Part shown: in pieces, positions 49,774 to 57,905 of the stretch | How the letters are laid out: each line of letters opens with the position of its first letter | Numbering within the stretch: the stretch's first letter is position 1 | Assembly: GCA_945861885.1 (NCBI GenBank) | Contig: CAMAVR010000008.1 | Span: 1 to 64,000 of the forward strand | DNA: 64,000 nt | Source of the DNA: Nannocystis exedens | GTDB taxonomy: Bacteria > Myxococcota_A > Polyangia > Polyangiales > Polyangiaceae | Direction of reading: 5' to 3' | Made by a program: the position numbers and the translations under genes | Notes under the pieces: model-generated | What the model saw: the letters and a program-made list of their open reading frames with translations, nothing else | The model's database searches: none | Told to the model about the DNA's origin: nothing

Positions 49774-51932
49774 AGAGGCGCCGGCGCGCTTCAAAAAAAC
49801 CGATGACGTCCAAAAACATCGCTTCCTTTGCCGTAAAATCGCTTGTCATTTGCCTTGGCGCGCTCGCTTCCGATTGCTTTGTCGCGCGCGGACCGCAAAC
49901 GCCTGCGGTCGAGGCGGCCGATCGCTTTCGTCTCGACCCTGCCGATGTCGATGTCGGCTTTCGCTCGGCGATTGATGACGTTCAATTTGCCGTCGCGCGC
50001 GAAAAGCTCGCAAGCGGCGATTTCATCGGCGCCGCCACCGAGATCGCGAGCATCGAGCAATCGAACCCGCTCGCAGACCGCTGCGCGCTTGCGTACATCG
50101 AAGCGCGCCTCTATTCGCTTGGCAATTCGCCCGACGCGCCCGGCGCATGGGACCGCGCGGCATCATGGCCGCTCGGAAATCGAGTTTTGCCACCGGTAGC
50201 GCTCGCGCGGTCGGTTGGCATCAAGCCATCGACGAACCAATCGCCGCCATCCGTGACGATCTGTCCGCTTGGCGATTTTGCCCTTCTTCGCTCCGCGCAG
50301 GCCTATCTTAAAGCCGATCAGCCGATGGAAGCGCTCGTTCGCCTTCGCTCGATTCCGGTGACGTTCGCGCTTTACGATGATGTTCGCGCCGCAATCGCAG
50401 AAGTTCATTTGCACCCGACCGCGCCGCGCACAATCCATCCGGCGCCGCCACCATCGCACACGCATCGTACTCCGCGCCCAATCGATCACCATCCGCATTC
50501 ATGCCGCGACGCGATTGTGCAAGCGCAGGCACATCCAAAGCCGCGCGCAGTCGCCGCCGACCTTTGGGAATTTGCGATTCTCCGCTGCACCGAACCGGAC
50601 GACTTGGCGATCGCGCTCTACAGCGGCGGCCGAGCGAGCTTTGGCGCGCACCGGCTCGACGAAGCCGAAGCGCGATTTTCGGCGCTCGAGCGGCGTTTCC
50701 CCCAGCACCGGCTCGCCGACGATTCGCGCATTTTTCGCTCCGAAATCGCGCTTGATCAAGGCGACTCGGAGCGGGCTACTACGCTCCTCCACGCGTCGCC
50801 CGACGATTATCCGCACGGTGACATGCGCATCGAAGCGTTCTTTCGCGTCGCCCTCATTCGGATGCGTTCAGACGACTGGGCCGCCGCAATCCCGCCGCTC
50901 AACCGGGCGGCGTCGCTTGAAGCGGCTGAACCACGATGGGCTTCGTTTGGGCGCATCGCCTACTTTCGCGCACGCGCCGAAGAGATGACGAATGGCCCGC
51001 ACGCCGCGGTCGAAATGTACCGCCAAGTGATCGCGAACTACCCGCTCACATTCGCGATGGTGCAGGCGTTTTCACGCCTCTCTGAGTACAGCGTAAGCGC
51101 CGCGCGGGCCGCCGTTGACGATGCCTCCGCGCGTGACGCGATCGAACTCGATATTGCCGCACCCGAAACCGCGTCGGCGCGAACTACCGCCCATTTTGCG
51201 CTCGGCGCAAGCCTTCTGAGCGTCGGTGACATCGAAGCCGCGCGCAAAGAGTGGCTTCACGATCATATCATCGGCGAACACGCGCCACCGGAGCTTCAGT
51301 GGCGTGCGGCCCGTTTTTTAAGCGCTGCCGGCTCACCCGAACATGGACACGTATTTTCGCGTACCCGTTGGCTTCAGTTCGCTCAGCACTACCCTACCGG
51401 CAAGTGGCGCGAAGGGTGGCTCGCCGCATTTCCGCTCGCATTCCGTTCGAGCGTTGAGACAAGGGCAAGGGAGGCCGGCATTCCCAAATCGCTCGTATGG
51501 GCGATCATGCGCGAAGAGTCGGCGTACAACGCTGAGGCGCGCAGCGCGGCCGATGCGTTTGGGCTGATGCAGCTAATAGCAGCAGCGGCAAAAGATGCGG
51601 CTCGAGGCACGACGTTGAGCACCGACGCAGCGTCGCTCGTAACCGCCGACACCTCCATCGCGCTGGGCTCGCGGTTTTTGCGGTCCCTTCGAGATCGCTT
51701 TCAGTCGAACCCTCAGCTTGCCGTGCCTGCTTATAACGCGGGGAGCGGGGCGGTCGACCGGTGGATCGCTGAGTTCGGCACCTCCCCCTTTGACGTGTGG
51801 GTCGAGCTCATCCCATGGGAAGAGACGCGTCTGTACCTCAAGCGAGTACTCTCGAGCGAAGCGGCTTATTCGTTCTTGTATGCTCGTAACGAGATGAATG
51901 ATGTATTTCATGCGCCGCCCTTTGTCCGGTGA
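49770..51932 (+). CDS. Soluble lytic murein transglycosylase (Slt70-like)
   Basis: 720 residues. It cleaves peptidoglycan to 1,6-anhydromuropeptides. The C-terminal catalytic domain (about 560-710) has MREESAYN with Glu583 as the acid catalyst, SAADAFGLMQL and VPAYNAGSGAV. The long N-terminal superhelical region matches the Slt70 U domain. The N-terminus is hydrophobic and ends ALASDC, a poor lipobox because of the Asp. A His/Pro-rich stretch at about 211-246 with eight His interrupts the helices. Translation is coupled to the coiled-coil gene. The 3' end overlaps radC by 25 bp. Confidence 0.9.
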   Translation: MKRRRRASKKPMTSKNIASFAVKSLVICLGALASDCFVARGPQTPAVEAADRFRLDPADVDVGFRSAIDDVQFAVAREKLASGDFIGAATEIASIEQSNPLADRCALAYIEARLYSLGNSPDAPGAWDRAASWPLGNRVLPPVALARSVGIKPSTNQSPPSVTICPLGDFALLRSAQAYLKADQPMEALVRLRSIPVTFALYDDVRAAIAEVHLHPTAPRTIHPAPPPSHTHRTPRPIDHHPHSCRDAIVQAQAHPKPRAVAADLWEFAILRCTEPDDLAIALYSGGRASFGAHRLDEAEARFSALERRFPQHRLADDSRIFRSEIALDQGDSERATTLLHASPDDYPHGDMRIEAFFRVALIRMRSDDWAAAIPPLNRAASLEAAEPRWASFGRIAYFRARAEEMTNGPHAAVEMYRQVIANYPLTFAMVQAFSRLSEYSVSAARAAVDDASARDAIELDIAAPETASARTTAHFALGASLLSVGDIEAARKEWLHDHIIGEHAPPELQWRAARFLSAAGSPEHGHVFSRTRWLQFAQHYPTGKWREGWLAAFPLAFRSSVETRAREAGIPKSLVWAIMREESAYNAEARSAADAFGLMQLIAAAAKDAARGTTLSTDAASLVTADTSIALGSRFLRSLRDRFQSNPQLAVPAYNAGSGAVDRWIAEFGTSPFDVWVELIPWEETRLYLKRVLSSEAAYSFLYARNEMNDVFHAPPFVR

Positions 51933-52597
51933 AATAGCCCGCTCTCGAGCATCGACACGTAGCCATCACGCGCGACAACGATGTGGTCGAGAAGCGGCGC
52001 GCCGACAATCGACGCGGCGCGCGCGAGCTGATCGGTAAACTCGATGTCATCGGCGCTCGGTGTCGGGTCGCCGCTTGGATGATTGTGCGCGAGGATAAAC
52101 GCGCTTGCCCCTTCGCGAAGCGCGATGCGCAGCGGGTCGCGCTTGGCGACGTGAAGACCGTGTAAACCGCCGCTTGCGACACGCCTTGCCGCTCGCAATT
52201 TATTTCGCCCATCGAGCGCGAGGAGCCACAACTCTTCGTGATCGAGCGACGCGATCCGCGGACGCGCCCACCCGTCGACGGCGCGGCTCCGCGGAAACTC
52301 GGCCGTCGCTCCGCGCATCTGCTCGATTGCGACGCGGCGACCGAGCTCCATCGCTGCGGCGAGACGCCCCCCTTTTGCGCAGCCGATCCCGCCGCGGGAC
52401 GCGAGGCCGCCGATGCCGACCCGCGCGAGGCCGCCTAGGCCGCCGCACTCATCGAGCAGTGTCGACGCCATGACATGCACCGATTGGCGCGCGTCGCCGG
52501 TGCCGAGCACCAGCGCGATAAGCTCGGCATCACCGAGCGCCTCTATCCCCTGTTCAATCGCCCGCTCGCGCGGACCTGCTGTTATTGCAAAGGTCAT
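51908..52597 (-). CDS. radC: RadC family JAB1/MPN-domain protein
   Basis: 229 residues from the Met at 52597, typical for RadC. A helical UvrA-C-like N-terminus (GPRERAIEQGIEALGDAELIALVLGTG) is followed by an MPN+ metal site HNHPSGDPTPSADD. The open frame runs on to 52963, but that part has no RadC similarity and lies upstream of a promoter-like sequence. The biological role of RadC remains unsettled; DNA repair is doubtful. Convergent 25-bp overlap with the transglycosylase gene. Confidence 0.88.
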   Translation of the reverse strand: MTFAITAGPRERAIEQGIEALGDAELIALVLGTGDARQSVHVMASTLLDECGGLGGLARVGIGGLASRGGIGCAKGGRLAAAMELGRRVAIEQMRGATAEFPRSRAVDGWARPRIASLDHEELWLLALDGRNKLRAARRVASGGLHGLHVAKRDPLRIALREGASAFILAHNHPSGDPTPSADDIEFTDQLARAASIVGAPLLDHIVVARDGYVSMLESGLFHRTKGGA

Positions 52598-52641
52598 AGT
52601 AGGCGTCACTAGAGCAACACGGATGCCAACGCGATTTCGCG

Positions 52642-52668
52642 ATTTTACCGTGTTTTTTCGGCTCGCAA
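52642..52668 (-). promoter_or_regulatory. Putative radC promoter
   Basis: On the minus strand TTGCGA (52663-52668) and TAAAAT (52642-52647) are 15 bp apart (16 if TTTGCG is used). The predicted start near 52635 precedes the chosen radC start codon by about 40 nt and supports it. A dyad CTGTCC...GGACAG spans 52670-52703 just upstream. Confidence 0.3.
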
Positions 52669-52785
52669 ACTGTCCTGGACGTCCAGGGGGGTGTCCCGGA
52701 CAGGCGGCGACCTCGACCTCAACATCGATCCTCGCGATCGGAGATCGGAGGTCGCTATCGATCCTCGCCGTCGATCCTCCCGGGC

Positions 52786-52843
52786 AGTTGCACTGCAACT
52801 TCACCGTGCTACCGATTTGGGCCGCCGTTGCGACACTGCAACG
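52786..52843. promoter_or_regulatory. Two GTTGC/GCAAC dyads upstream of a lipoprotein gene
   Basis: AGTTGCACTGCAACT (52786-52800) is a perfect palindrome around one base. CGTTGC-6 nt-GCAACG (52826-52843) repeats the same half-site. Their centres are about 41-42 bp apart. They precede the ATG at 52888 and could be operators. No regulator can be named. Confidence 0.3.
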
Positions 52844-52887
52844 ACGTCCGGTTTTGCAAAGCTCAGCATCTGCACTGGATGGAAAAA

Positions 52888-55365
52888 ATGAATAGAGGCT
52901 TCTTGACTCCGCGTGCTGTCGGTCTTTTTCTGGCGTGCCAGTCGGTTCTCGCGTGCGGTCCACACAACTCGGCAGAGTTCGAGTCGACCGCCTCCGTCGC
53001 TTCCGAGGTGAAGGGCGATAGGCGAGGCAAACAAGCGGCCGCAGCAGCAGCCTCCCCTAGCCCCGCTCCCGAAATGGCGGCCGAAGACATCGCCGCGTTG
53101 TTGGTCGAAATCGCAACTCAGGCGCGCGCGGAAAAGTTGTTGATACAAGCGACCCCCGAGGTTCTGCGCACCAACGTCGCTGCGTCTAAAATCGATCGCG
53201 ACAGATTGCGCCATGCCGCGCAGCACCTGCCGGAATTTTTCTATTCGCGTGCCGCGAAACGCTTCAAAGGCGACAAATGGGCAACACGCGAGCTGTTTCG
53301 GACTGACGCACAGGGCGATGAGCTGCGGCGCATGTTCATTGATCTCGCGTACGTAACGCCCGATCTTCTTCTGTCATTTGCAAACGCAGAAGTGTTGGAG
53401 CTCGCTGTCCTTTCGTCAACGGAAGCGTTTCGCGCCGCGAGCAAAGGAGAGCGCGACCGCCAACTCGCTGAGCAACTCACAAAGATCTTTTTGTTTGTCG
53501 ACGAAGCGCTCACCTTCCGCACCGCAATGGTACCGAGCGATCGTTCACGCCTCGAAGAAGGCGCATGGGGCGTCATCGACGGCAGAATGTTCACCCGACA
53601 GACGATCGACCGCGTCTATATCGCGGCGCTTGGTGCTTCGTTGCTCCCGCGCCTGCAGATCGCTCTTCCAGGCGGGGCGATCGAACAGCGGCGGCTTCTC
53701 ACTCCCCACCGAAAAAGCATGGGGGACATCGTCGCTCTGCTAGCGCCAGCTGAGATTGAAGCGACGAAATTTAGAGAGTTTGGGGATGACGAAAAGCGCC
53801 TCTTCCGCGCGAGATGTCATGCGTCCACGCTTTATTGGGGCGCGGTCATTCACGATCCAAGCAAAACGGAAATGCTCGCCGACGTATCTGCGCGACTGGA
53901 TAGCCACTTCGCAGTGACCCTTCAGGGCGGCAGCGCGCTAAAAGCGCCGCTCCGAGGGATCATGCTGGCGCAGATTGCCACGCTCTCTTGCGCCGAATCG
54001 GCAATCGCACAGACAGAAGGTCCGCTCCCGAGCATCGGCGTCTGCACGCGCCTCGTCGATCTTTTTGAGATCCTCGATGCAAAAGCGCGAGGTCTTTCCG
54101 CTCCCGCGGCAGACGTTCCAGACATGACGGCTGATAGCTTATGGGCAGCCGAAGCGATCTCGGATTTCGATAGGTCTGAAGGCGAGTGGCTGCTTACGCG
54201 CTACCGTGCGACGCCCGCGGCGACGCCTCGTTCGCTTCATGAGTTGAAGCGTCAGGTGGAGGCGTTGAGGGCTCGCAAGGCGCAGCTGGACGCCGCGGCG
54301 AAGGCGGCCGCGGATCAACAGGAGGCAACCAGAGCTGAAACTGAAAGAAGCCTGATCGCCGATGAAAGGCTGGAGCGCGCGGAGAGAGCTCGGACTCGTG
54401 AGGACGCACGCGCAGCCGAACGTGCTGAAGAGGCCGCGCACAAGGCGCGCGATGACGCGCGTAAGGCGCGACGCGAGATGCACTTGCAGCAAGAGTCTAC
54501 GCTGTTCCAGCGCACCGTCTTTAGCTCAACTGTGCCAGCTCAGCCGGACGCGCCTCCTCCAGCTTGGAAGTACTCGCAAGACCAAGCGATGTTGGCGATT
54601 GCACAAAACGACTTCGGTGCTGCTGTGTTCTTTTACGAGCAGAGCATTCTCGCACTTCAACAAGCCAGCCATGGTCTCGACCAGCTTCGCGTCTATCTTG
54701 GGGCGGCAGAATGCTACCTCATGCACTACAAATATCTCATGTCGGTGCAGAAAATGGCGCCGATCGTTGAGAGCATGAGGAGCGAAATCGAAACGTGGGA
54801 GGCTTCGCAGAGGTGGACCGGGCCATTTGAAGAGCTCGACGACCGCTTGTGGGCGCTGGATACATTGGCGACCGACCTTGCGAACGTCTATCCGCTTCAG
54901 AGAGCGCTCGAGCTCTACCGCATCGCCGGCGGCTACCCGCAGACGCTTTGGACGCAGCTGCCAGGCTTGGACATGATCCTCGAAAGCCATGCGATGCTAC
55001 TCGACAGCCCCGCGCAGTTTGACGAGTGGAACCGAGTCGCAACGAAATGGTGGAGGTTCCGAGGCGAGTTCATTGGCTCGGCACGCAAAGCTCGCGAAGC
55101 CAAAGAAGGCAAGCGGCGCTATCAAGGGGAGCCACAGGAGAAGCGTGACCTGCCAGTTCTAGATTCGCTCTCGTACACCGCTCAGATTGCCGAAGAACTT
55201 GACGGCCTCCGCGCAACCAGAAGGAGCATGATGGAAGGCGTAGCGCACCCGCCGGCATCGACCCACGAGACAGCAGCGGCGGCGGCTGCAGATCCGTCGA
55301 CCCAAGAACAGTCGGCGGCACCCCGCGCGATCCAACCGATGCTGACGCCGGGGAACAAAGACTAG
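52888..55365 (+). CDS. Large lipoprotein with coiled coil and TPR-like C-terminus
   Basis: 825 residues from MNRGFLTPRAVGLFLACQSVLAC. The lipobox VLAC and the GGA 5 nt upstream decide the start. The N-terminal part (about 60-430) is helical and unfamiliar. Residues about 450-550 form a charged coiled coil rich in Arg/Ala/Glu (RAERARTREDARAAERAEEAAHK is within it). Then come TPR-like units (NDFGAAVFFYEQSILALQQ, LRVYLGAAECYLMHYKY, LQRALELYRIAGGYPQTL). The C-terminus is Ala/Thr-rich. No known domain. Palindromic element copy 3 begins 5 bp after the stop codon. Confidence 0.8.
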   Translation: MNRGFLTPRAVGLFLACQSVLACGPHNSAEFESTASVASEVKGDRRGKQAAAAAASPSPAPEMAAEDIAALLVEIATQARAEKLLIQATPEVLRTNVAASKIDRDRLRHAAQHLPEFFYSRAAKRFKGDKWATRELFRTDAQGDELRRMFIDLAYVTPDLLLSFANAEVLELAVLSSTEAFRAASKGERDRQLAEQLTKIFLFVDEALTFRTAMVPSDRSRLEEGAWGVIDGRMFTRQTIDRVYIAALGASLLPRLQIALPGGAIEQRRLLTPHRKSMGDIVALLAPAEIEATKFREFGDDEKRLFRARCHASTLYWGAVIHDPSKTEMLADVSARLDSHFAVTLQGGSALKAPLRGIMLAQIATLSCAESAIAQTEGPLPSIGVCTRLVDLFEILDAKARGLSAPAADVPDMTADSLWAAEAISDFDRSEGEWLLTRYRATPAATPRSLHELKRQVEALRARKAQLDAAAKAAADQQEATRAETERSLIADERLERAERARTREDARAAERAEEAAHKARDDARKARREMHLQQESTLFQRTVFSSTVPAQPDAPPPAWKYSQDQAMLAIAQNDFGAAVFFYEQSILALQQASHGLDQLRVYLGAAECYLMHYKYLMSVQKMAPIVESMRSEIETWEASQRWTGPFEELDDRLWALDTLATDLANVYPLQRALELYRIAGGYPQTLWTQLPGLDMILESHAMLLDSPAQFDEWNRVATKWWRFRGEFIGSARKAREAKEGKRRYQGEPQEKRDLPVLDSLSYTAQIAEELDGLRATRRSMMEGVAHPPASTHETAAAAAADPSTQEQSAAPRAIQPMLTPGNKD

Positions 55366-55369
55366 GGCC

Positions 55370-55501
55370 TGATCTTATATTCGGTCCGTAAACGTGCCCG
55401 TGCCCGTAAACGTGCCCGGTTTCTTCTTTTCTGGGAGCAGAGCAGAAAAAGCCGGGCACGTTTACGGGCACGTTTACGGGCACGGGCTGAATATGAGATC
55501 A
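55370..55501. repeat. Palindromic TIR element, copy 3 (132 bp)
   Basis: The terminal inverted repeats TGATCTTATATTC (55370-55382, one mismatch) and GAATATGAGATCA (55489-55501) are those of copy 2. Arms and centre match copy 2 in reverse complement, but one arm has one fewer 12-bp unit, which fully explains 132 against 144 bp. It starts 4 bp after the TAG stop of the 52888 lipoprotein, in the same orientation relative to the gene as copy 2. Confidence 0.9.
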
Positions 55502-55516
55502 CGCCCCTTGAGTTGA

Positions 55517-56434
55517 TCACTCAGCGCTGCCCCCGATGCATGTCCCCACGTTTGAACTCTTAAACAGCGCTGGATTCGGCTCGCACGTCTCCCCTTGGCC
55601 AGAGCATGGCGCGCTGCTGGGGATGCTCGCGTCGCACAGCGCGTAGCACTTTCGGTAGCCGGCGTGCCCCACGCACACGTGATTTGCGGCACAATTTGAC
55701 GCTTCGCAGCTCTGTCCCGCGCCTGCCAACCCCGTGAGAACGCAGCTTGTCTCGCCGCGTGAATCGACGACGGTGCACGTTTCGTTTGCGGCGCACGCGT
55801 TTGGGCCGAGATGCGACCCTAGCAGCCTGCAATCCCGAACCGGCGAGCAGACCGGAACGGTGAGCGAAAGCGATGCGAAGTCGGCCGCGGGCTGAACATC
55901 GCAAAAATACCCTTCACCGCACGGCGAGTTGTTGCGCTCGCAGCAGTAGTGCCGGCACACGCCTGGCGACCCGACGCAATCGTACCCCGGTGCGCACTGG
56001 GCGCTCGTTCTGCACGATCCGCCATCACCGCGACTCCCGGCAGGAACGCATGCGAGAACCGGCGCGCCTGAATGATCGCGCAGCGTCAACCGGATGCGGC
56101 AAGCTTGTCGCGGCGCGACGACCCCTTCGGCGCCATCGGCTGCACAACGCCCGCCGGTCGCGTCGTCGGGATCGCACTCATGTGGCGCGATCGCGCAAAG
56201 CGGGCTTACCGATGTGTCGAACGGGATCGCCGGACGCGGTAGAGCAAACGCCGGCGATGCGCCCGCGGGCGGCGCCTCGGGCGCGGCCTGCCCTGCCCCG
56301 GCGCCTAGAGAAGGGCGACTCGGGCGCGCGCTTTCGCCATCAAACGCCAGCGGATCGGCACACGCCGAAACCGCGGCTGATGCGAGAAGCATCCCGAGTA
56401 GAAAAAACTGTCGCGCTTGAAGTTGAACTGTCAT
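55517..56434 (-). CDS. Cys-rich lipoprotein
   Basis: 305 residues from the Met at 56434. The signal peptide ends AVSAC (lipobox). A Pro/Ala-rich spacer follows, then about 200 residues with Cys in many CxxxxxC patterns (GGSCRTSAQCAPGYDC, HYCCERNNSPCGEGYFC, AGQSCEASNCAANHVC). This fits a disulfide-stabilised surface module. Similar Cys spacing appears in the Pal-like spacer at 38.7 kb. No enzyme motif. It is divergent from the pilin operon. Confidence 0.78.
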   Translation of the reverse strand: MTVQLQARQFFLLGMLLASAAVSACADPLAFDGESARPSRPSLGAGAGQAAPEAPPAGASPAFALPRPAIPFDTSVSPLCAIAPHECDPDDATGGRCAADGAEGVVAPRQACRIRLTLRDHSGAPVLACVPAGSRGDGGSCRTSAQCAPGYDCVGSPGVCRHYCCERNNSPCGEGYFCDVQPAADFASLSLTVPVCSPVRDCRLLGSHLGPNACAANETCTVVDSRGETSCVLTGLAGAGQSCEASNCAANHVCVGHAGYRKCYALCDASIPSSAPCSGQGETCEPNPALFKSSNVGTCIGGSAE

Positions 56435-56549
56435 CCGCTCTATAACCACTCTCCGCGCCGCGAGGTCGGCAATTGGGCACATACACATCGCGTGCCGCGC
56501 GGAGTGGCCGCCGAATGAAGCCGAAAATCGCGTTCGAGTAAACACGGGC

Positions 56550-56576
56550 GTCACACCACCGTGACATTTGCGTCAC
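56550..56576. promoter_or_regulatory. Triple GTCAC/GTGAC half-site array between divergent genes
   Basis: GTCAC (56550-56554), GTGAC (56561-56565) and GTCAC (56572-56576) are spaced exactly 11 bp, one helical turn, making two overlapping dyads. The spacing (N6 between five-base arms) is close to, but not the same as, a CRP/FNR-type site. It lies about 118 bp before the first pilin gene and about 116 bp before the Cys-rich lipoprotein. Confidence 0.35.
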
Positions 56577-56694
56577 ATGGCGGACCGCGCGTGTCGCACC
56601 TTGTGCGAGGAGCCCGTTCGACCTCGACCTCGACCTCGACCCGCGGTAGTCTTTGCGGCGCAAAGGCGGCGCAAAGCCGCGGGGGGGGTGACCG

Positions 56695-57321
56695 TTGGGG
56701 CTGAAGCGCGGCTTCACGCTCGTGGAGCTTATGATCGCCGTCGCCGTCATTGGGATTTTGGCCATCATCGCCATCCCTTCGATGGGACGCGCGAACAGAG
56801 ACGCTGCGACGTTCGCGAGCGCTGTTCAGCTCAGCGACCTTTTTCGCGAGGCGCGCGCTCGCGCCATTGGGCGCAATGCTGCGATGCTTGTACGAATGCA
56901 AGCCGACGGTCGGTACGTCCTGCTCGAGCCGGCAGGCCTGGCGACCGATCCTCGCGGCCCCACTTCGTCTTGCGGAGCACCGACAAGCTGGGCCAATGCT
57001 CGCGCGATTCACGCGGTGCAGGTCGACGCCCAGTTCGCCGGCGGGGAACAGATCGTCTCGGTGATTCGTGACGTTAACCCACGTGTCCTTCGCGATATGG
57101 CGTGCGCTTGCTTCACGTCGCTCGGCCGCACCTACTTTGGCGACTGCCCCGCCGGCGACCAACAGTTCTTCAACGGACCTCCGCTCGCTGGAGCGTTTTC
57201 GATCGTTGTGAACCGCCAAGATGCGCACGACGCCCCAGTCGGTCTCTTTCGCATTGTTGCGGTCCCACCGTCAGGCGTCTCACGTGTTCGATCGTCCGCC
57301 ACTATCGGTGAAGGGGCATGA
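56695..57321 (+). CDS. Minor pilin, GspH/FimT/FimU type
   Basis: 208 residues. The type IV prepilin signal MGLKRGFTLVELMIAVAVIG has Gly before Phe+1 and Glu+5, for PilD cleavage and assembly. The globular GspH/FimT-like domain follows. The start is a TTG at 56695 (or GTG at 56689) behind a G-rich ribosome site. First of five genes with 4-bp overlaps or short gaps, which together make the pilus-tip priming complex with PilY1. Confidence 0.88.
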   Translation: MGLKRGFTLVELMIAVAVIGILAIIAIPSMGRANRDAATFASAVQLSDLFREARARAIGRNAAMLVRMQADGRYVLLEPAGLATDPRGPTSSCGAPTSWANARAIHAVQVDAQFAGGEQIVSVIRDVNPRVLRDMACACFTSLGRTYFGDCPAGDQQFFNGPPLAGAFSIVVNRQDAHDAPVGLFRIVAVPPSGVSRVRSSATIGEGA

Positions 57322-57905
57322 TGCGTGCGGCTCGCCACACGCGGGGCTACTCGCTGGTCGAAGTGATGATGGCGCTGATCATGCTGACGATCGGCTGCGT
57401 CGGCGTCGCAGCACTTGCAACTACCGTTGTTCTCGCGAATCAAGATGTGCGCGACTTCGACATGGCGACAGGGTTCGCGCGGGCGTGGATGGACCGCCTC
57501 CAGGCGTACAGCATGGTGTGGCCCCCATCGCTCCCGCCCCCTGCGGAACCGACGGCGTTCCCTACGATGGCACTTGGAGTGATGCCTGGGGCGGGATGGC
57601 AAGCGCCGACAACCGCCGGTTCGCTCACGCGCGGAATCGACCCCATTGGCACCCCCATTCAACCCGATGCGGCCGATCGAACACCCCACTATTGCGCGCA
57701 AATTTCGCTCCAAGCGGGCCCCAACGACCGCCTGCTTGTCGCTCGCGTTCGAGTCATCTGGCGACGTACAACACTTGCCGCTCCAAACCCAATCGCAGCG
57801 GCACCCAACTGGTGTCAAACATCACTCAACGACGCGACAAACAATCCGCAAAGATACCGCGCCGTTTACTTGAGCAGTCTACTTCGTCAGAACACCGCGC
57901 CATGA
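57318..57905 (+). CDS. pilV: Minor pilin PilV
   Basis: 195 residues. The signal HTRGYSLVEVMMALIMLTIGCVGVAAL is a class 3 prepilin leader with Glu+5 and the long hydrophobic helix that packs in the pilus core. PilV-type modules are short and variable; position in the operon and this signal support the name. The start overlaps the previous stop (ATGA). Confidence 0.85.
   Translation: MMRAARHTRGYSLVEVMMALIMLTIGCVGVAALATTVVLANQDVRDFDMATGFARAWMDRLQAYSMVWPPSLPPPAEPTAFPTMALGVMPGAGWQAPTTAGSLTRGIDPIGTPIQPDAADRTPHYCAQISLQAGPNDRLLVARVRVIWRRTTLAAPNPIAAAPNWCQTSLNDATNNPQRYRAVYLSSLLRQNTAP

Noticed and set aside
52598..52963. RadC reading frame extended to 52963
   Set aside because: The extra 122 residues show no RadC similarity and cross a promoter-like region and the start of the divergent lipoprotein.
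57221..57901. Upstream extension of the PilW frame
   Set aside because: It lies in another frame of the clear PilV gene; the ATG at 57902 begins a proper prepilin signal and overlaps the PilV stop.
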